Below are positions 63,401 through 64,000 of a DNA stretch of 64,000 nucleotides, in pieces; position 1 is the first letter of the stretch; the number at the start of each line of letters is the position of its first letter. Where the stretch lies: positions 36,254 through 100,253 of the forward strand of contig CAMDED010000006.1 in assembly GCA_945893365.1 (NCBI GenBank), given 5' to 3'. Source of the DNA: Candidatus Sulfopaludibacter sp. SbA3 (lineage in GTDB: Bacteria; Acidobacteriota; Terriglobia; Bryobacterales; Bryobacteraceae). The notes under the pieces are model-generated. The model did not search any database, was not told the origin of the DNA, and worked only from the letters and a program-made list of their open reading frames with translations. Made by a program: the position numbers and the translations under genes.

Positions 63401-63786
63401 CCCACCTCGAGCTGGAAATCGAGACGCAGCCGGTCCTGGACCTGAAGTTGAATCCCTTCCCGCAGCACTTTCTTGAAGCCTCTCATTTCAACCTGCACGG
63501 AGTACGCGCCGATCCTGAGCGGGGTCGCCACGTAAATGCCGTCGGTTCCCGTGGTGACGGCGGTCCGCACATTCGTGTTCCGGTTGACGACGGAGACCGC
63601 CGCGCCGGAGACCGGAGCGCTGCTGGCGTCGGTCACGAGCCCCGTGATCATGCCTGTGTCTTGCTGGCCGATCAATCGTGAGATGCAGAAGAGAAGAAGC
63701 GGCAGGAAGAAAGGCTTCGTAGCCGAAGATCGGATCGTCCGTTCCGTGACGATGGAACATCCGGACGGCGTGGTCGGAATTTTCAT
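60475..63786 (-). CDS. Oar-like TonB-dependent receptor with carboxypeptidase-regulatory domain
   Basis: About 1103 residues. After a signal sequence (FFLPLLLFCISRLIGQ) comes a carboxypeptidase-D regulatory-like domain (GMITGLVTDASSAPVSGAAV, GIYVATPLRIGAYSVQVE). Next is a plug domain with SVADLPLNGRNFTQLIVLAPG and FMLDGINNNTTDNNNTT, and a ~700-residue outer-membrane barrel ending DIQMGLKFIW with the terminal aromatic residue. Such Oar/SusC-like receptors import large substrates, often oligosaccharides or peptides, and are highly expanded in Solibacter-type genomes. I start at ATG 63786, close before the signal sequence; the frame reaches 63909. No transport partners are adjacent. Confidence 0.93.
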   Translation of the reverse strand: MKIPTTPSGCSIVTERTIRSSATKPFFLPLLLFCISRLIGQQDTGMITGLVTDASSAPVSGAAVSVVNRNTNVRTAVTTGTDGIYVATPLRIGAYSVQVEMRGFKKVLREGIQLQVQDRLRLDFQLEVGDVTQTVEVSAEAPLLQSESTSLGQVIDTRSVADLPLNGRNFTQLIVLAPGAYIPQRNNSLYRSLLVGINGNRVQNNNFMLDGINNNTTDNNNTTIIPSPDAIAEFKVQTNLLPAEFGRSLGGTININIKSGTNDFHGTAFEFLRNSELDANAFFNSGRSKPSFQQNQFGFALGGPVVIPRIYNGKNRTFLFGDYQGTRIRKGLTRIFTVPTVPVRAGDFSAGATVYDPETTRPGPAGGFIRDPLPGNRVPANRLDPINQRYLALYPLPNQTTTANNLILNPKFIDDKDQGDVKVDHHFSDKDSMFVRFSIGDETQSTPLNLPGVLAGGYFNAIEFLPQLFRTGGAAISHTHSFSPHLINEFRTGYNRLFGTVSTLGAGRNLSKEFGISGVPDDPQANGLAVAAVAGFSALGDAFDRRNGQNVFHVLDNLTLVSGRHLFKAGFDHRRTGLNVNQGSSPRGNFSYTGVYSQNPQGRAGTGNAFADLLLGYPDTGTIGSVVHSGIRIRNYSAFFQDDWKVSARLTLNLGVRYEYTTPVTEIANRIANFDFAANNIILAKPGSLQDRALANGDFNNFAPRIGIAFQATPKTVIRTGYGMFYTLEDAGHHNPQFNPPFLVTRTFVSDQLNPAASPRPGNGFPPLAIGSDLRNQFLNVNGRPYDFPAAYSQQWNFNVERQIGGVLLEAAYVGNKSIKLMGARNINQPLPGPGALNARRIFPGWGNLTYQETRGKSIYHGLQMKAEKRFSEGGTILVSYSFAKAIDDSDSTQLVFDGGTGNPQDQRNVQLERSLSFQDVRHRLVTSYVYELPFGKGRKFMTSSGRAANLLIGGWQVNGITFIQGGRPFTIGSSFDQSNTGSSNIRPDAVGTSARLPRDQRSVSRFFDTSAFRLPTGFAFGNLGRNTGTSPGQVNFDFAAFKNFPLAGDRGPIIQFRAELFNVMNTPQFATPNRVFGTPQFGTITDVISDNRDIQMGLKFIW

Positions 63787-64000
63787 CTTGAGGTGCCCCT
63801 CAGGGGAGTATACACCCAGGAATCCGGCAAAATCCGGGGGATTACCGATTCCGCAGCGATTCCGCAACCAAGTAAGGAAATTCCACGAAGTGCTGGGAGA
63901 TCCTGGCATTTTCGTGTCGGGGATGATTGTCGATGGAGAATTTTGGCGGGAGAGAGGGAGGAATGGAGGAATTGGGCACGCGGCAGCATAGGGTTGATGT
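63787..64000. other. Upstream region of the TonB receptor gene
   Basis: About 210 bases to the window end. It should hold the promoter of the receptor gene, but I see no convincing -10/-35 pair, operator or RNA element. Confidence 0.35.

Noticed and set aside
62068..63681. 537-codon frame opposite the TonB receptor
   Set aside because: It mirrors the plug and barrel codons of a clear receptor gene and has no recognisable content.

Overview
The window is high-GC DNA with tightly packed genes, ATGA/GTGA stop-start overlaps and many secreted or Tat-exported proteins. The family mix points to an Acidobacteriota genome of the Solibacter/Bryobacter type: two DUF1552 + DUF1592 cytochrome-like modules, a CRTAC1/ASPIC-UnbV protein, an Oar-like TonB receptor with a carboxypeptidase-regulatory N-terminus, leucine-rich-repeat and ankyrin secreted proteins, and a two-subunit molybdenum hydroxylase. 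This taxonomic call is an inference from gene content; no rRNA gene is present.

Layout. 1-8.8 kb: end of an exopolysaccharide-type region (PHP phosphatase), TPR protein, CRTAC1 protein with a coupled small ORF, YtcJ-like amidohydrolase, MFS transporter and an OYE-family flavoprotein. 8.9-18.6 kb (minus strand): two secreted DUF1592/DUF1552 modules in opposite internal gene order, one ending in an ankyrin protein, with a VapBC pair between them. 18.6-22.6 kb: a SIR2-NACHT-FGE (C-type-lectin fold) conflict protein whose last ~63 codons are out of frame. A 97-bp piece of its own FGE region is repeated just upstream, next to an IS630-type relic. 22.6-26.1 kb: trigger factor, ClpP, a SYLF protein and a YihY-type membrane protein. 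26.1-31.3 kb: a scarred island with a truncated ORF, a nuoA fragment and a HigBA-like toxin-antitoxin pair behind a perfect palindrome, then a cNMP-binding histidine kinase + response-regulator/thioredoxin-reductase-like pair and a stand-alone intact nuoA. 31.3-36.3 kb: two LRR proteins, an MBL hydrolase, and a tRNA-Val gene preceded by a tRNA remnant and short repeats.

36.3-46.4 kb is mostly metabolic: an IorAB-like molybdenum hydroxylase, a membrane protein, desaturase + SDR, sialate O-acetylesterase, a methyltransferase/coiled-coil protein and a D-aminoacylase-like hydrolase. 46.4-49.6 kb is a decayed composite transposon. Two directly repeated IS6-type elements with a near-perfect 8-bp target duplication at the outer ends enclose a broken ATP-dependent DNA ligase and an intact two-gene operon of paired PD-(D/E)XK (DUF4365-like) proteins. 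49.6-56.5 kb: multiheme cytochrome c + PQQ dehydrogenase, CaCA antiporter, aroB-ubiE, HNH endonuclease and comF. 56.6-64 kb: a DUF3500 protein, an IS630 relic, an isochorismatase-like hydrolase, an orphan BrxL (BREX Lon-like) C-terminal fragment and a TonB receptor.

The best candidates for new biology are the SIR2-NACHT-FGE locus, whose frameshift is shared by both repeat copies, and the paired nuclease operon carried by the composite transposon. The BrxL stump, truncated ORFs and transposase relics show repeated turnover of defence and mobile DNA in this region.
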